Part shown: one piece after another, positions 36,641 to 47,755 of the stretch
How the letters are laid out: the number at the start of each line of letters is the position of its first letter
Position numbering within the stretch: the stretch's first letter is position 1
From: Gaeumannomyces sp. JS-464
Taxonomy: Eukaryota > Ascomycota > Sordariomycetes > Magnaporthales > Magnaporthaceae
NCBI GenBank assembly: GCA_002197995.1
Contig: NGZR01000003.1
Location: 310,001 to 374,000 of the forward strand
Length of the DNA: 64,000 bases
Direction: 5' to 3'
Notes under the pieces: model-generated
What the model was told of the DNA's origin: nothing
Databases searched by the model: none
What the model saw: the letters and a program-made list of their open reading frames with translations, nothing else
Made by a program: the position numbers and the translations under genes

Positions 36641-37722
36641 GCTGCTTGTTTTTTTTTTGTTTTTTTTTCCCTTCTTCTTTTGGGATGTGTCCTTTTTCTT
36701 TTGACTCCGCGAGAGGGCGAAGGACACAGACAAGGTCCAAAGGGCGAGAGGGGTGAGGCGATGGTGAAAAACGAAGGCGAGTCGCGGGTGGTTGGGTACA
36801 AATAGAAAGATTGTGGTTGAGCATGCCGGATGAGGCAGGGAGGCTGTGAGGAGGCCCGATGAGGGAGCCCGTCTGTCTGCCTGCCCTCGCGAGAGCGTAG
36901 AGATGTGCTCCAGGAAGAGACTAGGGCCGGAGAGAAAAAAGAAAGGTCCAGAGGCTGCATAGGTCCTCGGCTTCGAGGAAACAAGAATCTAAAAGTTTTG
37001 CATGACGGAGGAAATGATGTGCGCAGGAGTCGAGAAGTCGAGAGGGCGTTGGGCAGGTTCAATGTTGTTGAGCCAACCACCTGGCTGGTTCTACCGAGGA
37101 CTAATGAGAGGCTGCTTGCTACCTGCCGCACAAGGCAGGCGCAACAGAGAGGCGAGGCTTGCAGCCTGCCCGAACTGCCGTGTCATGGCAAAGTGAGCCA
37201 GCGGCGAGGTTCCAGACGCCTTCTGGGTTGACGGAGGAGCTCGCCTTTCCAGCTGCCGTGGACGGTGGCTGTCCGTCAACGATGGTAAGCAGTCCAGGTT
37301 TACGAGCACGGTGCCAACTTTATTTAGAAGCGGGTTCGTTGTCTCTTTCGTGGCCATGCGTGTCCCCGCGCTGCCAGGGGGGGGGTCCCGGGATGGACCT
37401 GAGCTATGCAAAGTGGGGCAGGGAAATGCGGCCTGCTGGGGACGTGAACGAGGCGGAAAATTCTTCATGCGGGCCCGACCTCAATTGATGCGGCAGAAAA
37501 AAAAAAATTACCACACCTTTCCCCGTCACGTCGGAGCTTCGCGGTGAATTGAAAGCTCGGCCGGTGCGTGGAATCGCAAAATCGCATCCATTGGGGAAAA
37601 AAGCGGAGGGCAATTTTCCCACACGACCGGCAAAAGAAACTGCCTGGCGCCCGACACAATCGCATCCAATCTACGTTTGACAAAAACATCAGCGACACGA
37701 GACACACAAAGGACATTCGAAA
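36641..37722. promoter_or_regulatory. Divergent intergenic region, 2EXR gene and GAR1
   Basis: About 1.1 kb holds both promoters. T-rich runs at about 36650-36668 lie immediately upstream of the minus-strand start. Weak frames here lack domains. No further feature recognised. Confidence 0.5.
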
Positions 37723-38476
37723 ATGGCGTCAAGAGGAGCTCCGCGAGGACGCGGAGGAGGTGGCTTTGGCCGTGGAGGTACATGACGACACCCTCCCAGA
37801 CAAAAACCCCAACAGGCGACACGAACACACGAACGCACACACAATCCCAGACTAACACACTACTCTCATCCTCCCCCCAGGCGGCCGCGGCGGCTTCCAG
37901 CAGCGCGACTTCGGCCCGCCCGCCGCCGTCGTCGAGATGGGCAAGTTCCTGCACGCGTGCGAGGGCGAGATGGTGTGTGAGAGCGTCAACCCAAAGGTCC
38001 CGCACTTCAGCGCCCCGATATACCTCGAGAACAAGACGGCCGTCGGCAAGGTCGACGAGATCCTGGGGCCCCTGAACCAGGTCTACTTCACCGTCAAGCC
38101 CTCCGAGGGCATCCAGGCCGGCGCCTTCAAGCCCGGCGACCGCTTCTACATCGCCGCCGAGAAGCTGCTCCCGCTCGAGAGGTTCCTGCCCAAGCCCAAG
38201 CCGCCCCCCGGGACCGTGTCTAAGGTCAAGAAGCCCGCCGGCGGTCGGGGCGGTGGCCGCGGTGGTGGCATGAGGGGCGGCAGGGGCGCGCCCAGGGGTG
38301 GCGGCGGCCGCGGTGGCGGTTTCGGCCGTGGCGGAGGCGGAGGCGGCTTCTCGCGTGGCGGCGGCGGCGGCGGCGGCCGTGGTGGTGGTTTCAGCCGCGG
38401 CGGCGGTTCCGGCGGCTTCTCGAGGGGCGGCGGTGGCCGTGGAGGAGGCTTCAGCCGTGGCAGGGGCGGCAGGTAG
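37723..38476 (+). CDS. GAR1: H/ACA snoRNP subunit Gar1
   Basis: Gar1 is a core protein of H/ACA box snoRNPs that pseudouridylate rRNA; it binds the Cbf5 catalytic subunit in the nucleolus. The central Gar1 fold is clear ([19 protein letters not shown], then [38 protein letters not shown] and [19 protein letters not shown]). It is flanked by RGG/Gly-Arg-rich domains at both ends, a long one at the C-terminus with Phe/Ser/Arg/Gly repeats. Exons are 37723-37777 and 37881-38476. The GTACAT...CAG intron lies inside the N-terminal GAR domain, and splicing keeps the GGRGG reading. No frameshift. Length about 216 residues, normal for fungi. Confidence 0.96.
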
Positions 38477-39258
38477 ACCAATCCACGTCGTCTTGCCAAT
38501 CCTATCACACCTTGCGCTCTCTCGGCTGTTGCTCCTCGTCGCCAGACACTCCCACGACCTTCCCGACGGCGCCCTCTCCTCTCGATGGACGAAGGGTAAC
38601 CCTACCAAAGGGATCTGACCCAAAGTGTGGGGCAAAATCGCTAACAATCTCACGGCGTTATATGTATGGGCTTGGAGGTTATGTTTCTTTGTTGCATTTA
38701 TATCTACTTTTTGTGTTTGGGAATACGGAAAACGTTCATCATCTTGGCTACGAGTCTTTATCTCTCCTAGAAGGAAGGTGTTAAAGTCATCAACGGCACA
38801 GAGCCGGACTGTCTTGTCTGTCATGTAAGGACCCTCCATCGTGGGTCGGTATACATCTGATCGCATATTTTCACTAGCTGACGACCTCCAGTGATCTCGA
38901 TTACACTCTCGTCTCACTTCAGTGGAGAGCATCAGACTTAGCCCGAGCCAGATGTGGCATTTTCTCCCAAACTCCCCAAGAAATGCGTCGTGCGTCCAAA
39001 TCAAGAGCCACAAATTCAAAGGATTGTATTACACACTTGACATGCTATGAGCACGCTTGTAAAAGGAGTGATGAGAAAGAAAAAAAAAAAGTCAAATTTC
39101 CCGCGTCTAAACCCGAAGTGATACCAATAAACATTAACCATAACTCGCAAACGAAGGAAAGAAATGTCAAAAAAGGGGGCAACAACCGCTTGGCTAGAGA
39201 TCCAGGGCGGCAGTATGAAGATGCTCTCATCGATTTCAGCTCCTTCCACCCATCATCA
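38477..39258. other. Convergent intergenic region
   Basis: About 780 bp lie between the GAR1 stop (+) and the MFS stop (-). AT-richer than its flanks, with an A run near 39078-39090 consistent with 3' UTRs. No gene recognised. Confidence 0.55.
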
Positions 39259-41766
39259 TCATGCCTTCTGGGGCACAGGCCCGCCAGTGGTTGACGTCCC
39301 CGGCCGCGGGCCCTTGGGCTTGCCGCGGGTCTGGAGCAAAAAGGCGGCGCCGAGCAGGACGCCGAGCCCGCCGAGCCCCAGGCCAAAGTACTGGGCGCCG
39401 CGGTAGCCGGCAAACAGGTCGCTGCCGTTGTTGTGCAGGTTCACCTCGACGGTGCCCGCGAAGCCGAGCGCGATGGAGATGGCGTAGTTGACGACGGTGA
39501 CGACGAGCGAGGCGGCGATGCCCTGGTGCTCCTTGCTGACGCTGTTGCTGAGCAGGATGACGGCGGCCGGGTTGCTCATGTCCATGCCGAAGGGCATCAC
39601 CAGGATGCCGAAGAAGGTGTTGAACCAGTAGCTCTGGTCCACGGGCGCCGTCGCCAGCAGCAGCGAGCCGACGAAGAAGGCGCACATCGAGATGAACATG
39701 ATCCAGGGCGGGCCGATGCGCGCCATGAGGAACCCCGTCAGTAGGCTCGCCGCCAGGCCCGTCACGGGGGCGGGGGCGAAGGCGGCGCTGGTCAGCAGCG
39801 GACCCCAGCCGCGCAGGTTCTGCAGGAACATGATGGCGTAAAACACCCAGACCGAGAAGCAGCCCCAGCCGGTGCCGGTGCACGCGAGCACGAAGACGGT
39901 CTGGGCCTTCATGGCGTTGACGGGCACGAGCGGATGCGGCACCACCGTCTCGACAAAGATGAAGGCGCCGATCAGCAGGACGCCGATGACGAGGATGAAG
40001 TAGGTGTAAGGGGTGCCCCACGACACGATGGGCGCCTGGTTGAAGGCAAAGTTGAACAGCACGAGCCCGGCCACGCCCAGCATCATGCCGCCGGCGTCGA
40101 GCTGCGACCACAGGCTCTCCTTCTTGTTGCGGCGCGTGACGCCCGTGTTGGGCATGACCAGCCCGCTGATGGCGGCCAGCGCGATGCAGACGGCGGCGAG
40201 CGTCCAGAAGGCCCACGGCCAGGTGGCGTACTGGGCAAACATGGAGCCCATGACGGCGCCGATGACGAAGCCCAGCGGCGCGGCGGCGCCAAAGAGGCAC
40301 ATGACCATGTTCTTGCGCGGGCCGGGCTTGTAGCCGCGGCCCAGCATGGCCTGGCCGTTGGGCACCAGCAGCGCCGGGCCGATGCCCTGGATGGCGCGCG
40401 ACACGCAGAAGAAGATGGTGCCCTGGCCCCCGCCCTGCTGCACCATGTCGGCGAAGCCGCACGCGAGACTCCACAGCCCGAACCAGACGAAGCCGATAAT
40501 GAACATCATCTTGTGCCCGAAGAGATCGCCCAGTCGGCCGGCTGGCAGCACAAACGTGCCTGCCGTCAGCCCGTACGCGGCCGAGTACCACGCCATGTCG
40601 CCAAACGTCGTGTTGGGGAACGACTTGCCGATGATGTGTGCGGGCACCATGGCCTGGCCAATGGCTGCCAGCATCAGCAGCTGCGACACGCACACCATCC
40701 ACACGAAGGCGATCTCCCGCGTCAGCGAAAAGCCGTACGGCCGGTCGTCCGCGCCGCCCGTCGGGGCTGGCGGTGGCTTGATGGGGCTGTCTGGAGACTG
40801 TCCAACGTCGTCCATGCCGGGGGCGTACTCGGTGTTGATCAGCGTCGTCCGGAGATCGTCCGTGTCGGACCGGATGTACGTGTACCTGCCGATCTGTACC
40901 ACGGGTGATGGGTCGTCTACCGGAGAGCGCGGGCGGGAAGAGCCGTGCTTGCCTGCCATGAGGCTCTGCGTCTCAGCCCTGAGCTTGTACGCGGCTTCAA
41001 ACAGATCCATGTGCTGACCAGAAGGGGTGCCCAGCGGGCGGTACGAGCTGGGTGGCGGTCCACCCGGCAGCTGCGGGCCCAAAGTGGCTGCGAGGTTCGG
41101 GGCTGACCCAGTTAGGGCGGTCCAGTCGGTTGTCGGCGTCATGTTGCCTGGCGCCGGGCCTCGCGGTGGTGGCAGAGCCTGATAGCCATCGTCATATGTC
41201 GATATTGCCGCACCACGCAGCACTCGAGCCCCGAAAGCGTTGGTCTCGCGATCGATGGCTAAAGGAGGCACGGTCGGCCTGTTGGGCATGAACTCGGGGA
41301 GTGAGGCGGCTGCCGGGATAGGAGTTGTGTATGGCGGGTTGGAGTAGTGGTAGTACGGGCTCGTGTGGATCGTAGGAGGTCGGCTCAGGTTGTGCATGCT
41401 GCTGGCGGCCGAGAGGGGCACGGGATGGGCGTAGGCATCTTGGTACGGCGTCCTCGACCCCGGCTGTGCACCCATCGACTTGCGCTGCGGCAACCGCAGC
41501 GGCTGCTGTTGCTGCTGCTGCATGTCGTCCATGGCCACGGGCGAGTACGGGTGGTAGGTCAACGGCCGGCGTGGCCCCTGTGCCTCTTCCTGGCCAGCAA
41601 ACTGCCTCCTGAATGTCTCGGTTGCGGCAATCATGGCCTCTGCCGCCCTCTGCATGGCCTCGGAAGCACTCCTGATGTCCATGTCGCCGCTGCCGCCACC
41701 ACCGGCGAGGCTCGTGACAGAGGCATTTGGTAGCGCCGGTGTGCGCTCATCGGGTTCCCCAGCCAT
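39259..41766 (-). CDS. MFS transporter, DHA type, with long N-terminal extension
   Basis: An uninterrupted 835-codon frame encodes a Major Facilitator Superfamily permease, probably a proton antiporter of the multidrug DHA class. The membrane part starts near residue 350 (EIAFVWMVCVSQLLMLAAIG). It contains the loop 2-3 signature GRLGDLFGHKMMFIIG, motif-C-like GAAAPLGFVIGAVMG, and about 12-14 hydrophobic helices ending GLGLGGLGVLLGAAFLL. The first about 350 residues are hydrophilic, Pro/Ser/Gln-rich and predicted disordered, with a polyQ stretch, repeated Pro-Pro segments and many possible phosphosites. Most fungal MFS proteins have 30-100 residues there. Clean reading over 2.5 kb supports function. 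Substrate unknown. Confidence 0.92.
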   Translation of the reverse strand: MAGEPDERTPALPNASVTSLAGGGGSGDMDIRSASEAMQRAAEAMIAATETFRRQFAGQEEAQGPRRPLTYHPYSPVAMDDMQQQQQQPLRLPQRKSMGAQPGSRTPYQDAYAHPVPLSAASSMHNLSRPPTIHTSPYYHYSNPPYTTPIPAAASLPEFMPNRPTVPPLAIDRETNAFGARVLRGAAISTYDDGYQALPPPRGPAPGNMTPTTDWTALTGSAPNLAATLGPQLPGGPPPSSYRPLGTPSGQHMDLFEAAYKLRAETQSLMAGKHGSSRPRSPVDDPSPVVQIGRYTYIRSDTDDLRTTLINTEYAPGMDDVGQSPDSPIKPPPAPTGGADDRPYGFSLTREIAFVWMVCVSQLLMLAAIGQAMVPAHIIGKSFPNTTFGDMAWYSAAYGLTAGTFVLPAGRLGDLFGHKMMFIIGFVWFGLWSLACGFADMVQQGGGQGTIFFCVSRAIQGIGPALLVPNGQAMLGRGYKPGPRKNMVMCLFGAAAPLGFVIGAVMGSMFAQYATWPWAFWTLAAVCIALAAISGLVMPNTGVTRRNKKESLWSQLDAGGMMLGVAGLVLFNFAFNQAPIVSWGTPYTYFILVIGVLLIGAFIFVETVVPHPLVPVNAMKAQTVFVLACTGTGWGCFSVWVFYAIMFLQNLRGWGPLLTSAAFAPAPVTGLAASLLTGFLMARIGPPWIMFISMCAFFVGSLLLATAPVDQSYWFNTFFGILVMPFGMDMSNPAAVILLSNSVSKEHQGIAASLVVTVVNYAISIALGFAGTVEVNLHNNGSDLFAGYRGAQYFGLGLGGLGVLLGAAFLLQTRGKPKGPRPGTSTTGGPVPQKA

Positions 41767-44700
41767 GATGTCTCGTCCCGGCCGGCTGCCACGCGCTCAT
41801 CCAAGAGGGTGGTGATGGTGGATGAAAAGAGTGACGAACAACAAGGTTTGGGAAGGCAGGAAGGGGGAGAGCTTCAACCCGCCCTCGCCCTCTCGAAACC
41901 TGCCCTGCTGGAGGATATACCGGCCGGTGCTCGGTGCTCGGGGCATACGCTACCGCCTCGGGTGATTTTAAATTGATCGGGCCAATGGCGTAACAAGGTT
42001 TGCGGCGGGAGGCTTTCGTTTCAGATGGACTGGTGCTGGTGCGCTCGGGGAGTCATGATATGGCTATGGAAGTTTTTCTTGCATGGGGAATGTCGAGGAT
42101 AGAAGAATTGGAAAACGAGGAAACACAGGCCGTCATAAAACATGAACCAGGACAGGCATGGACAGCCAGGCGGATGGCTGGGGAGGCGGAGGCGGAGGAG
42201 GAGAAGGCAGACGGGGAGGAGTAGGAGCTGATGGCCAAGACCCTAGAGGGGCCGAGGCCCAACGTACATGCATCCTGACGGTATGTACACGTAAAGGGCC
42301 AAACACGCCTGGTGTACATACCGCGGTGTGTAGAGTGCTAGGGTGGATGGATGGCGGTATGGAAAACCGACCCAACTTTGGGCAAGGGGAGAGTAGCAGG
42401 GGCGGCGGCGGGCTGTGATGGGGGACTGCCCCGTCCGTTTTCCCCAATCGTCATCGTCGCAGATGACTGCCTGCATATCTGCCAGAAGGATCATCGCGCA
42501 TACCTGCCGACCTTGCGACCTAGGTGTCTTTCACCCTCGACAGGCAGGCAGAAGGCATGTATGTCAGCGGACAGGAAGAGGGTGTGTACACTGTGTGTGT
42601 CCTGCCCAGCAGAAGCCAGGCACAAGAGACAGGCACACAGGGCATCAGAACATCTGAGCCTCGCCCACCGCGCACGCCATAACACAGTCCAAAATCTGAG
42701 AAAAGAGGCACCTTCTGTCCATGACCTTGCAGCGGGACTTGGACGCCCGCCACAACGCAACACACGCACGCCCTTCGGACGGGGGCCACATGCCTTGGTG
42801 ACGGGAGTAGACAAGGAGTCGGAAAAGGAGCACGCGGCTGTGTCGGCAGGGTCCCCCTTACCACGTCAGAACTGGCGAGGCAGGCATCGCACTTGGATGC
42901 AGATCCCGGCCCCGAGGTTCCCACCTGGAACAGACCGGGACGTATGGGAGCCGCTCCCGGACCCGCCCTCGAAAGAAGGCCTCAGACGCTTCGGTGCTCG
43001 AACTTGCAGCAAGCAGTAGCACCGTTGTTGTTGTGCAGGTACGAGGCGGGTAGGTAAAGTCGCGCCAGCCAGGCGGGAGAATAAAATTTCCTCGAGGAAC
43101 AAAGGAGAACAAGACGCCAGTACGCCGTGGAATGCGCGGCGTCTTGAATCGTCCCGTCGCAGGTAGGGCGATCGATTGCCGGTTTTTTGTTGTCGCGGCG
43201 AGGCTGAAAAGGAAACGGGAATAACGATCTGCCCCGCTAGGCCCCCAACCTGGTCGAAAGAATCTTGGCCCCACCCACCGTCAACCCCCCTGTCGACGAC
43301 CCGCCCCGATCCAGCTAGCCGGGCCTGTTTTAGCCCAATCAGGCACCCTAGCACGGCAATCCGTTTGACCCCACTAACGTCGGACATCCCCAAAGAATCG
43401 AGAGGACGTGTAAGCGCTACAGCCCTCGAGTAGCTTCCCACAGGCTGGCGCTTATTTTTTGACCTCTTGCTTCCTTCCTGTTCGCGGGCGAGCGAGCGAG
43501 CAAAAGACTCTGCACAGCCGCGCGGTGTGCCGGAGAACAGGACAGCAGGTCGAAGTGCCGCTCGCTGATGAATGGATGCAAGTTTGAACTGTGGTGCAGA
43601 TATGCAAGACACAACCCCCTCCAAATGTGCCCTGGCTCCCTCGAAATAACCACAGCCGAGCCTAGTCGGCGGGAAACACATCATCTTTTCATCCGAGCTT
43701 TCCTCCCACTCGGCTCTTGGGGAGAAACGCCTATGCCGAAGTCAAGACCGGATAAGCACACACAATCACACCGACCGCCCGGTCCGGGCATAGAAGGGCG
43801 TTCCCTGTCCCGCCCCTTGACTCCTGGGGTCCCAACCCCCTCAAAGCACAGCACTCCTTGCTACATGGCTGTCGATCCCCCGAGCCTGGCAAACCGAAGG
43901 CCGCTGGACGAACCCGGTGAGTGGGGGTCACAGCCGGCCAACATGCCATTGGTGCCACACACACACACCCAACATCCGGCGGTAGCAAGCAGGCTGCCGG
44001 CAAAGGCGGCTGGCTGCGGGGGGATTGCTACCTTGCATCTCCGAGGATTCCTGGGAGCGGAAGTGAGCTCTTTTATCCCGCCATGTGTTAGCGTTAGCAG
44101 AGAAAAAGAAGAAAGCGCCAAAAATAGCACGGCCATTCCACCGCGTCGCAAATGCCGGGAGGCAGGCTGACCATGTGCATGTGCAGCACACAAAAGAATC
44201 CGAACTGCCCTGCATAGAAAGCAAGCCCGGCAAAAGTCAGAAGTCCATTTCCTGGCATCCCCTGTCGCTGAGTCAAGGCTGCAACGGGGCGAAACCATTG
44301 GGAGGTTTCCGAGGAGAGACTATACCAAAGATACAAATAACACATGCACCACCAGCTTACACATCTACATCAGACTTTTTCTTCGAGCTTGCATCTTGGA
44401 CACGATGGAGGCGATTTATAAAAACAAGTTTCTTCTTTATCCCATATCCCCCTTTCCCAAACGAGCGGATTTACTTCATGTGTTGTAGGTTTCTCGCATG
44501 GCAGTTCCCTGTTGCAGGTGTCTGTGTCCGAAAAAGAGATGCCTGTAAAACATAACAAGGCGGATGTTTCTGTCCAAATTTCAGTCGGATTTGACCGTCA
44601 AGGTAAAAAGAGGAGAACCCAGAGGAACGAGGCAGTAGAAAAGGGGAGGGCTAGTCGGTACGGAAGGAAATAGGAGACCGAGAGAGAGAAGGAGATGCAA

Positions 44701-44807
44701 GGAAAGAAGACGACTAGAACCCGTTCCCAAGACACAGTAACCGAAGCTGCCCGCGTCGCAATCCGATCCGTTCCAAGAAACCAAGCTGAGAAACTGGGCT
44801 TCTTGTT
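41767..44807. other. 3-kb region without supportable gene
   Basis: It lies between the MFS gene's 5' end and the SLM1-type gene's 3' end. The longest frame (42866-43684, minus, about 270 residues) has no domain, low-complexity Arg/Ser composition and overlaps equally long frames on the other strand. It probably holds the MFS promoter and the SLM1 3' UTR; an unannotated non-coding RNA is possible. Confidence 0.5.
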
Positions 44808-47755
44808 TCAGTACAACGCGGGAGTAGACCTCGGATACTCCCCCGGAATGTGAAGGTTCGAGATTGTGGGAACGCTGTCGGTGCGGACCGTGCCAGACGT
44901 GGGACGCGCAACACCACTGCTGTCGCCAACGTTACCGCGCCCAGTTGCAGATCCGTTCGCGTGACCGACAGAGTAGTCGCTATCCACGTCACTGCTCAAT
45001 CCGCCCGATGACAGAGTCTGTGGCGGAAACGAGGTAGCGTCGTCGATCACGATACCCTCTGGCTGCCTCTCCGCGCAGCGCGGAACCTCACGCTGTCTCC
45101 CCTCAGAGTCTGGAAAGTTTCCGTTCATAAGAAAGACATCGGGCTGACTCCTCGCAGCCGCAGCGTCGTCACGTGCTGCAGGGGCAGCAGCAGCCGCAGC
45201 CGCAGGAGCTGGGCTTCTCAGACTCCGCTGGCTCAGCCCTCGCGACACCCCACGTCAGCTCCGGCCGCGTCGCCAACCCATCGGCCCCCTCCTCCTACAA
45301 TGGGCTCGCTTGTGTAGGGATTCACTCCGTCTTCGCGTGCTTCCTGGCTGACTTGGGCCGCGTGTGACGAGGCTTGGATGATGGGGGTCCGCACGGTGCT
45401 GCCGTAGCCCAAGGGGGGGATATCGTTCTGTTGTTGGTACTGGGCCATGTCGCTTCCAGGGAGCCCTGCCGCGGCGGCGATGGCGTCGCGGCTGCTGCTG
45501 TTGTCGCCGTAGTGCTGTTGGCTGGCCGGCCCGGCGGCGCCGTAGCCGGCGTTTCCTGTTGGGAGAAAACCCGAGTTCACACTTGCGGGCGAGAGAGGCG
45601 CCTGTAAGCCCCGTTGCGCGTTGACCGTGATGTCTGATGGGAATCGCCCACCTGGAGAAGGACGCCTCGGAAGCACGTCCTGCGTCGGGGTCTGCCTTAT
45701 GGCGGCCGAATCGGGTGCAAAAGGTTCGTCGTCGTCCTCGTCGACCACGCCGTCGCTGCTGATTGATCGCTGGGACGTCCGGCTGAAACAGCGCGAGTGC
45801 CCTCGCACAAAGTTGCTTCTCTCCTCGGGAGTCTTTTCGGTCAAAGCCTTGATGTCCTCGTACCACGCCATCATCGTTTCGTGGCTTTCGGCCCGGAACA
45901 CCCACGTGTGGCCCCGATGCATCCCCCTGTCTGCCGGCCCTTAATGATGAACTTGTTGGACGATCCGCCTTCGGTCGAGTGGGATCCCAGCTTCTGCTCC
46001 GGGAGATAGAGTGACATGACGGGCGCCTGCGTCTTGTCTGCCGACTTGAACTCGTGGAGGTGTGTCGGCGACAGTACATACCTAAAACGAGAGTGTTAGT
46101 TAGCATTCGTCATCGTCCCGAAATGACAGGGGCGGTGTCGACTCGCCATCCGGCCGTATAGCTCTTCAGGTATTTGCTCTTGCGTTCCAACAGTCCGGCC
46201 CTGATCTCCTGGCATGCCAAGTCATCCCGCCCCTTGTAGTGGATGAACTGCGCCGACCGCAGCGGGAGATCCGGGTCCACAAACTTGTCGTCCTTCTTTA
46301 CGAAGGCGCGCCACTCTTCCTCCTTTGACATTGCGATGGGCCCGGTGCGAAGCTCGTCGACGGTGCCATAAGCAGCATCAGCCTCCCGCTTCAGAATACC
46401 AGCGTAGGCGTTGTATGCCTTTTGTACCTCCCCGACAACAATCGATTCGAGATCACGCCAGACCTCTCAATGTTTTGGTACGCCTGGCAAGCCCCAATGG
46501 TTAGATACGACGCGCACAGGCTTTTATCTGGGCATTATGGGTAGCAGCAGACTCACCCTGTGGAGGTAATTCTCCTCTTCGATCTGCCTCTCAACCTGAC
46601 GGTCAACAGCCAGGCGCAACAGGTACGGGTCCTGCTTGCCGGTGGTGGAGGCTGGGTCGGCGTCGGCCTGGCCCAGAATCTCGTTCAGCTGCTTCACGGC
46701 CTTGCGCGTGCCTCGGTCTCCTTGTCGACCGTGTTCTTGAAGTCTCCGGAAAGGTCCTTGATCTCCTTGATCTTCTGGTGCAGGTCGCTCCGCAGGCCGC
46801 TGAGGGCTAGGATCACGTCCTCCTCGATGTCGCGAGCCTTGTTCGCCTCGGCGACTGCTTGCTTGTTGTAGCTCCTCAATATGTCGAGCGCCTCGTCGAG
46901 GCCGCCAGTGGTGAGGAAGCCAGGGGGCATGGCGGTGTTGTTGAGGACGTTGGCCAGCTTCAGCAGCGATTTGGAGCGGTGCTCGTAGTGCGTCTGGATC
47001 TCGCGGAAGTAGGCAATCAGGTCCTTCAGGATCTTGCGCCAGGCCTGGAACCGGTTCGCCAGGACCTCGGTCGGGTTGCCGGTGGTGGGCACGGGGCAGT
47101 AAAAGGGGCTCAGCGTCTCGTCCTCGTCCAGGCTGGACTGCAGGGCCAGGCTCCGGACGCTGCCGGCCTTCATGCTGCGGCGGCTGCCGCTGCGCTTGAG
47201 ACTCCCGCCGCGCCTAAGTGAGGGCTTCTTCTTGAGGGTGTTGCCCCTGGAGAGGGTGGTGGGGGCGTGGTCAGCGTCGGCGCGGCTGGCGGCGGTCGAG
47301 CCGGCGCACGAGTTGGCGCGCTGCATGGCGGAACTGCTGGGCCCGGGCCCGTCGACGATGGAGCTGCCTCGCCTCGAGGCGTCCCACTCCTCGGTGAATT
47401 TGGCCTGGCGTTGCGTCGACGTCGACGGGGCGTGGGCGAGATCGGTTTCTTGGTGGTGGTAGGGCGAAAGGGCGTTTGAGCGGGTGTTGAGTGACGTCAG
47501 GTCGTCGTCGGCGGCGGCGGCGTTCTGCAGCGGGTTCGCGGGCTGTTGGGGGTCGTAGTGCGAGAAGTAGCCGTTGGTCGTGGCGGCGGCGGGCTCGCTG
47601 CTGGCGGTGCTCGCGGTCCTGGAGAGGGGATCCTGGTGGACGGCAGCCGAGCCGGGGTTCTGGCCGTAGGGGTGAGGTGATATTACAGCTCCTCCGCCTC
47701 CGCGGTTGAGGGCGGCATTGTGCGGTGACGGAGTCAGCAGAGTAGCGCTGGCCAT
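44808..47755 (-). CDS. SLM1: SLM1/SLM2-type BAR-PH domain protein (TORC2 effector)
   Basis: This plasma-membrane PI(4,5)P2-binding protein of about 930 residues acts with TORC2 in actin and sphingolipid signalling. Order: Ser/Pro-rich N-terminus with basic RRGGSLKRSGSRRSMK; BAR-type helical domain (NRFQAWRKILKDLIAYFREI through HQKIKEIKDLSGDFKNTVD); PH domain (LLERKSKYLKSYTAGWYVL, then LHEFKSADKTQAPVMSLYLP and HTWVFRAESHETMMAWYEDI); and a long disordered tail ending STPALY. One intron lies at about 46460-46560; another, at 46082-46146, uses a GC donor. Single-base shifts occur near 46710, 46465, 45925 and 45260, all inside otherwise continuous homology. Its neighbour Ldb17 acts in the same actin/endocytosis field. 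Confidence 0.9.
46082..46146 (-). other. GC-AG intron in the SLM1-type gene
   Basis: The PH domain is split by a 65-nt intron whose donor is GCGAGT rather than GT. Splicing joins TAGTG to G TAT (Gly-Trp-Tyr), giving an uninterrupted PH strand. The branch site is CTAAC (twice) and the acceptor is TTTTAG. The nearest GT would break the frame. Confidence 0.8.

Noticed and set aside
36641..36733. Lys-rich N-terminal extension of the 2EXR-like protein
   Set aside because: It is encoded by homopolymer-rich leader sequence; the ATG at 36640 gives a normal start just before the conserved domain.
35783..36805. 340-residue plus-strand frame opposite the 2EXR gene
   Set aside because: It is the antisense shadow of a conserved minus-strand gene, beginning with Ser/Leu repeats that arise from the acidic tail.
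39236..40702. Minus-strand frame of 488 residues inside the MFS gene
   Set aside because: It is the +1 shadow of the transporter, Arg/His/Gly-rich and without hydrophobic helices, while the other frame is a clean MFS protein.
42866..43684. 272-residue minus frame in the 3-kb gap
   Set aside because: No domain, no splice pattern, composition like random GC-rich translation, and similar frames on the opposite strand.
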